A stretch of 27,846 nt of DNA from Rhizobacter sp. (lineage in GTDB: Bacteria > Pseudomonadota > Gammaproteobacteria > Burkholderiales > Burkholderiaceae_C), in contig JANYBE010000043.1 of assembly GCA_025360945.1 (NCBI GenBank), forward strand, positions 1 through 27,846, in the 5' to 3' direction. Each line of letters starts with the position of its first letter. The first letter of the stretch is position 1. The notes beneath the pieces are model-generated. The model ran no database searches, was not told where the DNA came from, and saw only the letters and a program-made list of their open reading frames with translations. Both the position numbers and the translations under genes were made by a program. Positions 1-8,036 of this stretch are shown here, in pieces.

Positions 1-1
1 C

Positions 2-226
2 TTCACTATGCCGCGCGGCGACTTCGAGCTGATCGCCCTGCTGAAGGAACGCGCACTGACCTTCAAGCGCCCGACGAAAAAGAGCGAGCTGCTACGAGCC
101 GGGCTGCAGACACTCGCTGCCTTGAACCAGAAACAGTTGCAGACGGCACTCGACCGCCTGCCGTTGCTCAAGTCGGGCCGCCCGAAGAAGCTGCCACCCG
201 CTGCGAAGGCTATCGGCGTCGAGTAG
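2..226 (+). CDS. Conserved small hypothetical protein, C-terminal part (runs in from the left edge)
   Basis: The reading frame is open to the first base of the window, so the gene starts upstream; the ATG at 8 is probably internal (the frame reads F-T-M-P before a helical region). About 74 residues are visible. They include the lysine/arginine-rich stretch KKSELLRAGL and end in a basic tail (SGRPKKLPPA). I associate this pattern with a small, widespread betaproteobacterial protein of unknown function whose central segment resembles a ribbon-helix-helix or helical DNA-binding region, but this is from memory. No function is assigned. It ends 37 bases before the convergent phosphodiesterase remnant. 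Confidence 0.6.
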   Translation, partial: FTMPRGDFELIALLKERALTFKRPTKKSELLRAGLQTLAALNQKQLQTALDRLPLLKSGRPKKLPPAAKAIGVE

Positions 227-263
227 TCAGCGGTCGATCTCCATCAGGCACTTCGCGCGCGCT

Positions 264-909
264 TCAAGCGCCTGCCTTCCACAGCCTGTAGTGATAGGTC
301 GGGTTCTTGATCTGCGGGTAGACCGCTACCGTGCGGACGCTCACGATGGACTTCTGCTTGATCAGCTTGAGGAACCGCTGCAGCGTCACGACCTTGAGCA
401 GGCCATCGTACCTCTGCGCCGCGGGGTGGTTGGGCGACTTCGCGCAAAGCGTCTGGATCCGGGCGAGCGTGACGTCGCAGACGAACCAGTCGGCCGCCAC
501 CGCCTCGCCATCGCCGTTTTCGCCGGAGCGCTTGCGGGGCCGCGAACTCCGGATCGCTGGCCACGTCGGTCGAGGTGGCCAGCGTGACGTCGTGACGCGC
601 GATCAGCGCGCCGTCCCTGGTGACGACGATGTCGGGCTCGATCACGTCGGCACCCATTGCGATCGCCAGCGCGCAGGCCTTCAGCGTTTCCTCCGGGCAG
701 TAGGCCGACGCGCCGCGGTGCGCGATCACGAGCGGCGCCTGGGCGTCCAGCGTGCCGAAGCCAGCAGGGTCGTCACTGCCGCCGCAGGCGGCGAATGCGG
801 TCGCGCTGGCGAGCACCAGCGCAGACAGCGAGAGGCGATGCGGCGATGCGGCGAAGCACAATATCGACAGAATGTCGAGCAGCCATGGGGTACCTCGCGA
901 GCGGGTCAA
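264..909 (-). pseudogene. Glycerophosphodiester phosphodiesterase (GlpQ-like), frameshifted and truncated
   Basis: Intact relatives hydrolyse glycerophosphodiesters to glycerol-3-phosphate in the periplasm. The first frame begins with a hydrophobic signal ending in FAAC-GG (a weak lipobox) and then has the GDPD hallmark HRGAS, the EET and EPD residues and ARHD. After the DPEFA segment the frame changes. The family continuation (AADWFVCDVTL, then RTVAVYPQIKNPTYH) lies in the next frame, which ends at 264. Dropping one base from the GGGG run at 536-539 (plus strand) restores an uninterrupted frame, so a +1 indel is the likely lesion. The restored protein would still be only about 215 residues, against roughly 350 for the GlpQ family, because it ends right after PTYHYRL. 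Two independent defects make a real pseudogene likelier than a single sequencing error. The start (909 or an internal TTG/GTG nearer the signal) is uncertain. Confidence 0.8.
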
Positions 910-950
910 GCACGCCAGGCTGCAAACCGGACTTGAAAGCTTCGTGAAAG

Positions 951-968
951 GCGCGTGCTACAACGCGC
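951..968. promoter_or_regulatory. Inverted repeat just upstream of the LysR gene
   Basis: GCGCGT, a 6-base spacer and ACGCGC form a perfect 6-bp inverted repeat ending 3 bases before the LysR start codon. It could be an operator half of an autoregulated divergent promoter, or a hairpin covering the ribosome binding region. In DNA this GC-rich a short CG palindrome also arises by chance, so the role is a guess. Confidence 0.25.
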
Positions 969-971
969 GAC

Positions 972-1892
972 ATGTCCAGCATGCACTTCGACCTGACCGA
1001 CCTGCGCCTGATGGTGAAGGTGGCCGAGGCCAACAGCGTCACCGGCGGCGCTGAGGCCTCGCATCTGTCGACGCCGGCCGCCAGCACGCGCATCAAGAAC
1101 CTCGAGGAGGGTATAGGCACCAGGCTGCTGGTGCGCACGCCGCAGGGCGTGACGCTGACACCGCCAGGCCAGGCTTTCGTGCACCACGCGCGGCTGGTGC
1201 TGTCGCAGCTCGAGCGCCTGCGCAGCGACCTGCAGGAGTACGCACTGGGCATCAAAGGCCACCTGCGCGTGTGGGCCAGCGCGACGGCCATGGGCGAATT
1301 CCTGCCGCCGGTATTGCAGACCTATCTGCGCGAGCACCCGGACGTCAACATCGACCTGCGCGAGCGCCTGAGCTTCGATGTGGTGCGCGCCGTCGGCGAC
1401 GGCAAGATCGACATCGGCATCGTCAGCGGCTTTGAGCGCACCGAGACCTTGCAGGTGATCCCGTACCGGCGCGACCGGCTCGTGCTCGTCGTGCCGCCGG
1501 GCCACGCGATGGCGCAGGCGGCGTCGGTCGCGTTCGCCGACACGCTCTCCTTCGATCACATCGGCCTGGCCGAAGGCAGCGCGCTGCGCGCATTCCTGCA
1601 ACGCATTTGCGACGAGCTGCACCGCACGCTGCAGCTGCGCATCGAGGTCAGCGGTTTCGAAGTTGCCTGCCGCATGGTCGAGGCCGGTGTGGGCGTGAGC
1701 GTGCTGCCGGAATCGGCCGCGCGCCGCCACGCGCAGGCGATGGCGCTCGCGATCGTGCCGCTGTACGACGCGTGGTCCTTGCGCGAGATGCACGTGTGCG
1801 TGCGCGACCTCGCGGCGCTGCCGGGCTTCGCGCAGGACCTGATCGCACTGCTGGTGGCCGACGCGGCGGGCGCGAAATCCGGCATCGTCTGA
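972..1892 (+). CDS. LysR-family transcriptional regulator
   Basis: The protein has 306 residues, the usual LTTR length. The N-terminal winged helix-turn-helix (about residues 5-65) shows the typical pattern: DLRLMVKVAEANSVTGGAE, then the recognition segment STPAASTRIKNLEE, then LLVRTPQGVTLTPPG. The substrate-binding domain follows from about residue 90 (GHLRVWAS, DIGIVSG, GVGVSVLPES). The first ATG at 972 is used; an ATG at 981 (MHFDL) is an equally good alternative, as neither has a strong Shine-Dalgarno. The gene diverges from the phosphodiesterase remnant with a 62-base gap. The itaconate-type cluster of P. aeruginosa also has an adjacent LysR gene, so this is a candidate regulator of the CoA operon at 3471-8900. 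The intervening kinase-like gene makes that link an inference. Confidence 0.9.
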   Translation: MSSMHFDLTDLRLMVKVAEANSVTGGAEASHLSTPAASTRIKNLEEGIGTRLLVRTPQGVTLTPPGQAFVHHARLVLSQLERLRSDLQEYALGIKGHLRVWASATAMGEFLPPVLQTYLREHPDVNIDLRERLSFDVVRAVGDGKIDIGIVSGFERTETLQVIPYRRDRLVLVVPPGHAMAQAASVAFADTLSFDHIGLAEGSALRAFLQRICDELHRTLQLRIEVSGFEVACRMVEAGVGVSVLPESAARRHAQAMALAIVPLYDAWSLREMHVCVRDLAALPGFAQDLIALLVADAAGAKSGIV

Positions 1893-1955
1893 CATTGCGC
1901 TTCACCATTTCGTACACAGGGGCGGCGGCACCGGGGCTAAGCTGGATCGACTCGC

Positions 1956-3491
1956 ATGAACGCCTCGCTCGACCTCTTCCGCCTCTCCGACTCGTCGCCG
2001 GCGTCTGCGCGCGCGTTGCCGTTCAGGACGCTCATCGAGCGAGTAGAAATCATGCGTCTGCTCGCCGATACCAGCCTGGGCATCGAATACCTCGCAATCG
2101 ACCATGCAAGCCAGACCGAGGTGACTCTCAAGGAGTACCTGCCTTCCCGCCTGGCGCGGCGCGAGGATCTCATCATGCTGCCGCAGACGAGGTCGGACGC
2201 CGCGGCGCTGGCGCTGGGCCTGCGGGCGTTCGTCGCCGAAGGTCGACTGCTTGCGCGCATCGACCACCCGGCGCTCATTCATGTGACCGACGTGATCGAG
2301 GCGAACGGCACGGCGTATCAGGTCACGCCACGCCACGGCGGCACGCACTTGCTGCAGGTGCGGCTGGAGATGGCCGGAGCACCCGACGAGCAGGCGTTGC
2401 GTGCGTTGCTCGATGGCCTGCTGGGCGCGCTCGACGCGCTGCATCAGCGCGGCTCGCTGCACGGCGCGGTGGCGCCAGGCAACATCTTGCTGTTGGCGGA
2501 CGACCGACCCTTGCTGCTCGGCCCGAATCTGGCGCGGTCGAAAATCGCGAGCGGTCTGGTCGAGACCTTGATGGCCGCAGTCGAGCCGTCGTTCGCCGCA
2601 CCCGAACAGCGACTGCCGTCGCAGACGCGGCCGATCGGCCCCTGGACCGACCTGTACGGCCTGGCCGAGACGATGCGCTTTTGCATCAGTGGCGCAATGC
2701 CGCCGCCGGCCGACGAACCACACGGTCGCGGATCGCGAGAGACGATGACGCCGCTGGTACAACGCCTGTTCGGTGACAGCGCTTCGGCGCACTACAGCAA
2801 GTCGCTGCTGGACGCGCTCGATGCGGCGCTGCAGGCCAACCCGGCCGCGCGGCCGCAAAGCGTCGCTGAGTTCCGCGCTGTGCTCGGCGCCGAGCCAGCG
2901 CCCATTGCGCCGCCGCACGAGGGCGGGCTCCGGGCCGCCAACTGTTTGCCTGTCCGCACGGCACCGCGCGCCGAGCCGGATTTCGAGATCGGCGGCATCT
3001 TGCCGCCACCCACGACGGCGCCTATCTCCACCGTGCCAGTCGAAGCGCCAACCGCCGCGGCACAGATCACGCTTTTCAGGCCGCCTCGCTCGCGACGCGG
3101 CGCACTGTGGGCAGGTGGCGCGCTGATGCTGCTGCTCGCCGCGGGCACCTACGGATGGAGGACGATCGACCAGTCTGTCCGGGTCGAGCTGCCGGCTTCG
3201 GTGGTTTCAGCGGTGGCGACGGATACGCCGATGGCCGCGACGCCCACACCGACGCCGGCGGCGGAGAAGGCAACCACACGCGTCGCGCCGGCCGTGTCGG
3301 CGCCCACACCCGTCCTCGCGGCACCTCCGAAGAAGGCCGCAGCCACCGCGAGCCCGGCCAGCCCCCGCGACGGGTGTGCAGGACGAACGCAGTTTGCGCT
3401 GTACCGCTGCATGCAGGCGCAGTGCGCGCAGCGCGGCTTGGCACGTCACCCGCAGTGCGAACACCTGCGTTCAACCGACAGCGTCGACTGA
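1956..3491 (+). CDS. Membrane-anchored protein kinase-like protein (predicted pseudokinase)
   Basis: The protein has 511 residues. Residues about 25-310 follow the bacterial Ser/Thr kinase fold: a VTLKEYLP strand keeps the ATP-anchoring lysine (K59), followed by FVAEGRLLARIDHPALI and later PSFAAPEQ and DLYGLAETM. Key catalytic elements are lost. The glycine loop reads LADTSLGIEYLA. The HRDxKPxN loop reads HGAVAPGN (Asp replaced by A171, Lys by A173, N176 kept). DFG is GPN (189-191). Phosphotransfer is therefore unlikely, and a binding or scaffold role is more plausible. A proline-rich linker leads to one membrane segment at about 382-401. An Ala/Pro/Thr-rich stretch and a C-terminal tail with four cysteines (C-x13-C-x4-C-x8-C) follow, presumably in the periplasm. 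It stands alone on the plus strand and overlaps the convergent lyase gene by 21 bases. Confidence 0.8.
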   Translation: MNASLDLFRLSDSSPASARALPFRTLIERVEIMRLLADTSLGIEYLAIDHASQTEVTLKEYLPSRLARREDLIMLPQTRSDAAALALGLRAFVAEGRLLARIDHPALIHVTDVIEANGTAYQVTPRHGGTHLLQVRLEMAGAPDEQALRALLDGLLGALDALHQRGSLHGAVAPGNILLLADDRPLLLGPNLARSKIASGLVETLMAAVEPSFAAPEQRLPSQTRPIGPWTDLYGLAETMRFCISGAMPPPADEPHGRGSRETMTPLVQRLFGDSASAHYSKSLLDALDAALQANPAARPQSVAEFRAVLGAEPAPIAPPHEGGLRAANCLPVRTAPRAEPDFEIGGILPPPTTAPISTVPVEAPTAAAQITLFRPPRSRRGALWAGGALMLLLAAGTYGWRTIDQSVRVELPASVVSAVATDTPMAATPTPTPAAEKATTRVAPAVSAPTPVLAAPPKKAAATASPASPRDGCAGRTQFALYRCMQAQCAQRGLARHPQCEHLRSTDSVD

Positions 3492-4274
3492 GCGCACCTC
3501 AGCAAGGATCGCCTGCGCGCGCAAGATCACCGGCTTGTCGATCATCTTGCCGTGCAGCGCGATGGCCGCGCCACCACTGGACTCGGCGATCGTCAGCACT
3601 TGGCGCGCCCAGGCCAGTTCGGCCTCGGCCGGGCTGAAGCTGCGGTTCACCGCATCGAGCTGGCGCGGATGAATGCACAGCTTGGCACCGAAACCCAGCC
3701 GGCGCGCGCGCTGCGCTTCGAGTTCAACCTCGGCCGCGTCGTCGATCGCGACGCATGGGCTGTCGATCGGCGACGCGATGCCGGCCAGGCGCGAGGCGAG
3801 CACGAGCTGCGAGCGAAAGTAAATCAGGTCGTCGAATCCAGCCCGCATGTTCAAGTCGAGCTGAAGATCGATCGCGCCGAAGGCCAGGCGCTGCACGCTG
3901 CCCACTTCCGCGATTGCGCGCAGTTGGTCGAACCCGGCAGCGGACTCGACCAGCGGCAGCAGCGGCACACCCAGCGCCAGCGCCGCGAGCGCGTCGGCGC
4001 GCTCGGCCTTGGCGACCATCACCGCGCTAACGCCGGGCTGGCGGCACAAGGCAAGATCGTCGTGATGCCAGGGCGTGTCGGCGGCGTTGATGCGCACGAC
4101 GACCGGCCTGGCGGCTGACAGCCACGCACTCACGCTGCGCCGCGCGGCGTCCTTCTGATCCGGCGGCACCGCGTCTTCGAGATCGACGATGACCGCGTCG
4201 GCCGCACTCGCCAATGCCTTGTCGAAGCGCTCGGGCCGGTTGCCGGGGACGAACAAATACGAGCGCGGCGTCAT
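3471..4274 (-). CDS. ccl: CitE-like (HpcH/HpaI family) lyase, probable citramalyl-CoA lyase
   Basis: The protein has 267 residues, fitting short CitE-like lyases. It opens with SYLFVPGNRPERFDKAL and VDLEDAVPP, typical of the CitE TIM barrel. PLVESAAGF supplies the presumed metal-binding Glu and FGAIDLQLDL the Asp. GAKLCIHPRQLDAVN is the C-terminal CoA/substrate signature. The start at 4274 gives the conserved MTPRSYLFVPG end and lies 4 bases after the stop of the upstream MmgE/PrpD frame, with a GGAG motif inside that gene's last codons; an in-frame start at 4313 would add a non-conserved tail. In the itaconate pathway this enzyme splits (S)-citramalyl-CoA into acetyl-CoA and pyruvate. The assignment rests on the neighbouring CoA-transferase and hydratase; alone it would only be a citrate lyase beta-like protein (malyl- or hydroxymethylglutaryl-type substrates possible). 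Confidence 0.75.
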   Translation of the reverse strand: MTPRSYLFVPGNRPERFDKALASAADAVIVDLEDAVPPDQKDAARRSVSAWLSAARPVVVRINAADTPWHHDDLALCRQPGVSAVMVAKAERADALAALALGVPLLPLVESAAGFDQLRAIAEVGSVQRLAFGAIDLQLDLNMRAGFDDLIYFRSQLVLASRLAGIASPIDSPCVAIDDAAEVELEAQRARRLGFGAKLCIHPRQLDAVNRSFSPAEAELAWARQVLTIAESSGGAAIALHGKMIDKPVILRAQAILAEVRSVDAVG

Positions 4275-4278
4275 CGCG

Positions 4279-5640
4279 TCACGCCTCCAGAAACTTCGTG
4301 ACCGCCGGCGCATCGGCCAGCGACCAGACGCGTGCGATTACGCTGTGCATTTCGTCGCGAGTCGCGCCAGCGCGATACGCCGCCAATGCGAGCGCCTTGT
4401 CCTCGAGCTCGGCCCGGCTCAGCGTGTTGCCCGGATCGCCCTTGGGTTCGAGCACCTTGGCGTCGAAGCGCCGGCCATCCATCGTCTCGACGACGACCTT
4501 GCCAATCCAGCGGGCGGGATACGCGGCATCGACCTCGGGGTCGAGCTGCATCGTCACCTTGTCGTGCACCGCGCGCACGGCCGCGTCGCGCCAGTGGGTG
4601 TCAAACTCAGCCAGCCCGGCACGTTCGTGCACCGCGATCAGGCCGAGCACCGTGCCCATCGAGAACTTGGCCTGGTGCACGGTCTGCGGGTCGGTGACCG
4701 AGCCGAGCACATCGATCGCCGCCTGATGCACAAGCGTCGTGATCGCGCGAATGTCGCCCGCGGCCAGACGGTGTTCGCGCAGCAGGCGCTGCAACGCGTC
4801 CGCCGCCGGGTGCGTGTGCCTGCACGCGGCGTGCAACTTGAACGAGGTCTCGGCCAGCGCCCAGCGCGTGCCAAGGCCATCGGCGATGCGCGTCGCGTCG
4901 GCGTCGAGCGAGGTGCCGGCCGCGAGCCCCTTGGTGCCATCGAGGATGCGGCGCGCGCCGGTGAAGCCGTCCTGCGCCAGGTAGGCCGCGGTCAGGCCGG
5001 CGCCGGCGGCGTGCGCGGCGTGCAGCTGCTTCGAGTCGGCCGCGTCGCGCAGGAACTCCCACAACCCCGCCGATTGCGTTCCGGCCGAGCCGAACGCGTG
5101 GCGCATCTGCGCGGGCGTGAGCTTGAGCAGTCGGCCCACCGCCGCGGCAGCCGCGAACGTGCCGGCGGTGCCGGTCGTATGAAAGACGCGGTAGTGCGAA
5201 CGGCCCAGAAACTAGCCGACGCGGATGCCCACCTCGTAGCCGGCAACGCACGCGGCGAGCAGCTCGCGGCCCGACGCGGCGATCGACTGCGCGACCGCCA
5301 GCGCTGCCGGGAACACGACCGTCGCCGGGTGGAACACTGAGCCGTTATGCACGTCGTCCTGCTCGGCGAAATGCGAGGCCGCCGCGTTCGCGGTCGCAGC
5401 GCCCAGCGGACTGACGCCGCGGCGATGGATCAGGATCTCGCTCGGGCCTTCGCTCGGCCCCATCGCCTCGATGAAACGCGCAATCGATTCGACCGGCCGC
5501 GCACCCTTGCCGGCGAGTGCCGAGGAGAACCAGTCGAGCAAGAGGTCTTCGGTGCGGCGCACGACGGCGTCGGGAATCGACTCGAACGCCAGGTCGGCAG
5601 CGAAGTTGGCAAGGGCCTGGGTCGGATCGGGTTCGTTCAT
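4279..5640 (-). pseudogene. MmgE/PrpD family protein interrupted by an in-frame amber codon
   Basis: Read through, the frame encodes about 453 residues, the normal length for the MmgE/PrpD family (2-methylcitrate dehydratase and cis-aconitate decarboxylase relatives). The first 142 residues include LLLDWFSSALAG, AASHFAEQDDVHNGSVFHP and AGYEVGIRVG. A TAG codon (5212-5214) follows. The same frame then continues as FLGRSHYRVFHTTGTAGTF, the expected family sequence, through CRHTHPAADA and ALAAYR to the end. Family members normally have Glu after GIRVG, so one G-to-T change (GAG to TAG) explains the break. The start at 5640 (ATGAAC) follows an AAGGAG motif. It lies between the CoA-transferase and the lyase genes and its last codons carry the lyase ribosome binding site. 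It may be a recent null allele, an amber-suppressed gene or a base-call error. Its chemistry in this operon is unknown. Confidence 0.85.
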
Positions 5641-5660
5641 CTCCATCTCCTTCATCATCG

Positions 5661-6851
5661 TCAAATCGCGCCTTCGGCGCGCATCTGCGCAATCTCGTTC
5701 GCCGCGAAGCCAAGTTCGGCCAACACAGCGTCCGTGTTTTGGCCTAAGGCCGGTACTGCGTCCATGCGCGGCTCGAAACTCTCGGGCATGCCCGGCGGCA
5801 ACAGCGCCGGCATGGCGCCGTTCGGCGTGGCCACGCTGACCCAGCGCTCACGCGCTTTCAGCTGCGGGTGCGCCCACACATCGCGCATCGTGTTGACGCG
5901 CGCATTCGCGATCTGCGCCTCTTCAAGCCGCGCGACCACATCGTCGATGCCTAGGCTCGCGAAGGTGTCGGTGATGATCTTCTGCAGCGCCGGCTTTGCC
6001 GCGACGCGCTTGGCGTTCGAATTGAAGCAATCGTCGCCGGCGAGCTCGGGCCGGCGCAGCACCGAGGCGCAAAAGCCCTGCCACTCGCGCTCGTTCTGCA
6101 GGCCCAGCATCACGGTGCGGCCATCGCCCGCGGTGAATGGCCCGTAGGGGTAGATCGTCGCATGCGACGCGCCGGCGCGCGGTGGCGGCTCGGCGCCTTC
6201 GAACGCGTAGTACAGCGGGTAGCTCATCCACTCGGCCATGCTCTCGAGCATCGACACGTCGACGCGGCAGCCGCGGCCGGTCTTGCCGCGCTGGATCAGC
6301 GCCGCCATGATGTTGGTGTAGGCATACATGCCAGCAGCGATGTCGGCGATCGAGCAGCCGGCCTTGGCCGGCTCGTCGGGCGTGCCGGTGATTGAAAGGA
6401 AGCCGGCCTCGCTCTGGATCAGCAGGTCGTAGGCCTTCTTGTCGCGGTAGGGCCCGGGTCGCTGCGGGTCGTCGCCGTAGCCTGAAATGTCGCAGACGAT
6501 CAGCGACGGATACGTCTCGTGAAGCGCCTGGAACGACAGGCCCAGCCGTGCGGCCGCGCCGGGCGCGAGGTTCTGCACCAGCACGTCGGCGTTCTTCAAC
6601 AGGCGCGCGAGCACCTCGGGTGCATGCACGTGCTTCAGATCGAGCGTGAGGCTTTCTTTGGAGCGATTGGTCCAGACGAAGTGCGAGGCCTGGCCGTGCA
6701 CGCGCGTGTCGTAGGCGCGCGCAAAGTCGCCGACGCCTGGCCGCTCGACCTTGATCACGCGCGCCCCCAGATCGGCGAGCTGGCGCGTGCAAAACGGCGC
6801 GGCGATCGCGTGTTCGAGCGTGACGACGGTGATGCCTTCGAGCGGCCGCAT
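5661..6851 (-). CDS. ict: Family III (CaiB/BaiF) CoA-transferase, probable succinyl-CoA:itaconate CoA-transferase
   Basis: The protein has 396 residues, as usual for formyl-CoA transferase-like enzymes. It starts MRPLEGITVVTLEHAIAAPF, then TRQLADLGARVIKVERP and the CoA-contact segment NRSKESLTLDLK. The catalytic aspartate is D170 in SIADIAAGMYA, the position that forms the acyl-anhydride intermediate in this family. The ATG at 6849-6851 overlaps the stop of the upstream acyl-CoA dehydrogenase gene (TGATG), indicating coupled translation. Longer upstream codons in this frame only shadow the dehydrogenase gene. The AAPF-TRQLADLGARVIK / SHFVW-NRSKESLTLD pattern is shared by the P. aeruginosa itaconate CoA-transferase subgroup as I remember it. 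Together with a hydratase and a CitE-like lyase this suggests activation of itaconate, although mesaconate, citramalate or other C5 diacids remain possible. Confidence 0.8.
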   Translation of the reverse strand: MRPLEGITVVTLEHAIAAPFCTRQLADLGARVIKVERPGVGDFARAYDTRVHGQASHFVWTNRSKESLTLDLKHVHAPEVLARLLKNADVLVQNLAPGAAARLGLSFQALHETYPSLIVCDISGYGDDPQRPGPYRDKKAYDLLIQSEAGFLSITGTPDEPAKAGCSIADIAAGMYAYTNIMAALIQRGKTGRGCRVDVSMLESMAEWMSYPLYYAFEGAEPPPRAGASHATIYPYGPFTAGDGRTVMLGLQNEREWQGFCASVLRRPELAGDDCFNSNAKRVAAKPALQKIITDTFASLGIDDVVARLEEAQIANARVNTMRDVWAHPQLKARERWVSVATPNGAMPALLPPGMPESFEPRMDAVPALGQNTDAVLAELGFAANEIAQMRAEGAI

Positions 6852-8020
6852 CAAAAGCTCCTCGGCAAGCCGAGGATGTGCTCGGCAACATACGACAGGA
6901 TCAGGTTGGTCGAGATCGGCGCCACCTGGTACAGCCGGGTCTCGCGGAACTTTCGCTCCACATCGTATTCGTTCGCGAAGCCGAAGCCCCCATGGAACTG
7001 GATGCAGGCATTGGCCGCCTCCCAACTCGCCTTGGCCGCGAGGTACTTGGCCATGTTGGCCTGCGCGCCGCAGGGCTGGTGCGCGTCGAACAGGTTGCAG
7101 GCTTGCCAGCGCATCAGGTTCGCGGCCTCGACTTCGATGTAGCTTTCGGCGATCGGGAACTGCACGCCCTGGTTCTGGCCGATCGGCCGGCCGAACACGA
7201 CGCGCTCGCCGACGTACCTGGTCACACGGTCGATGAACCAGTAGCCGTCGCCGATGCACTCGGCGGCGATCAGCGTGCGCTCGGCGTTCAGGCCGTCGAG
7301 AATGTACTTGAAGCCCTGGCCCTCGGTGCCGATCAGGTTCTCGGTCGGGATCTCGAGGTTCTCGAAGAACAGCTCGTTGGTCTCGTGGTTGACCATGTTC
7401 GCGATCGGGCGCACCGTCATGCCGCTCTTCTCGGCCAGGCGAAGGTCGACCATGAAGATCGACATTCCTTCGCTTTTCTTCTTCACGTCGACGAGCGGCG
7501 TGGTGCGCGCCAGCAGAATCATCCACTCGGAATGCTGGATGCGCGAGATCCAGACCTTCTGGCCATTGATCACATAGCGGTCACCGCTCTTGGTCTTTAC
7601 CGCGGTGGTCTTGATCTTGGTCGTGTCGGTACCGGTGCTTGGTTCGGTTACGCCCATCGATTGCAGCCGCCATTCGCCGCTCGCGATCTTCGGCAGGAAG
7701 AGCTGCTTTTGCGTCTCGCTGCCGTGGCGCAGCAGTGTGCCCATGTTGTACATCTGGCCGTGACAGGCGCCGGAGTTACCGCCGCTGCGGTTGATCTCCT
7801 CCATCACGACCGTCGCTTCGGCGAGACCCAGGCCCGAGCCGCCGTAGTCGCTCGGAATCATCGCGGCGAGCCAGCCGGCTTTAGTCAGCGCTTCGACGAA
7901 GGCCTCCGGATAGCCACGCGCCGCGTCGACCTTGCGGTGGTACTCGTCGGGGAACTCAGTGCACAGCGAACGCACCGCGTCGCGGATGTCCTGGTATTGG
8001 TCGGTGGTGTTCTTCAGCAT
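6851..8020 (-). CDS. Acyl-CoA dehydrogenase family protein
   Basis: A flavoprotein of 389 residues. The N-terminal helical domain contains AMIPSDYGGSGLGLAEA. The beta domain has the FAD/substrate signature MGVTEPSTGTDTTKIKT and YVINGQKVWIS. The C-terminal domain has FGRPIGQNQGVQFPIAES and CIQFHGGFGFANEYDVER. The usual catalytic Glu of medium-chain enzymes (the IYEG motif) is replaced here (LYQVAPIS). Instead a Glu (about E247, in NAERTL) sits where isovaleryl-CoA and long-chain dehydrogenases carry their base, so the enzyme is probably active with that geometry. The start at 8020 (MLKNTTDQ) fits the family; an ATG at 8053 would add a non-conserved leader reaching into the upstream hydratase gene, which ends 16 bases away. 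A homologue occurs in the P. aeruginosa itaconate cluster, but its step there is not clear to me. Confidence 0.88.
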   Translation of the reverse strand: MLKNTTDQYQDIRDAVRSLCTEFPDEYHRKVDAARGYPEAFVEALTKAGWLAAMIPSDYGGSGLGLAEATVVMEEINRSGGNSGACHGQMYNMGTLLRHGSETQKQLFLPKIASGEWRLQSMGVTEPSTGTDTTKIKTTAVKTKSGDRYVINGQKVWISRIQHSEWMILLARTTPLVDVKKKSEGMSIFMVDLRLAEKSGMTVRPIANMVNHETNELFFENLEIPTENLIGTEGQGFKYILDGLNAERTLIAAECIGDGYWFIDRVTRYVGERVVFGRPIGQNQGVQFPIAESYIEVEAANLMRWQACNLFDAHQPCGAQANMAKYLAAKASWEAANACIQFHGGFGFANEYDVERKFRETRLYQVAPISTNLILSYVAEHILGLPRSF

Positions 8021-8036
8021 GGAGTTGGCTCTTGTT

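Noticed and set aside
906..1895. Long minus-strand open frame opposite the LysR gene
   Set aside because: It has no family resemblance and is the usual antisense shadow of a high-GC gene; the plus-strand LysR protein is unmistakable.
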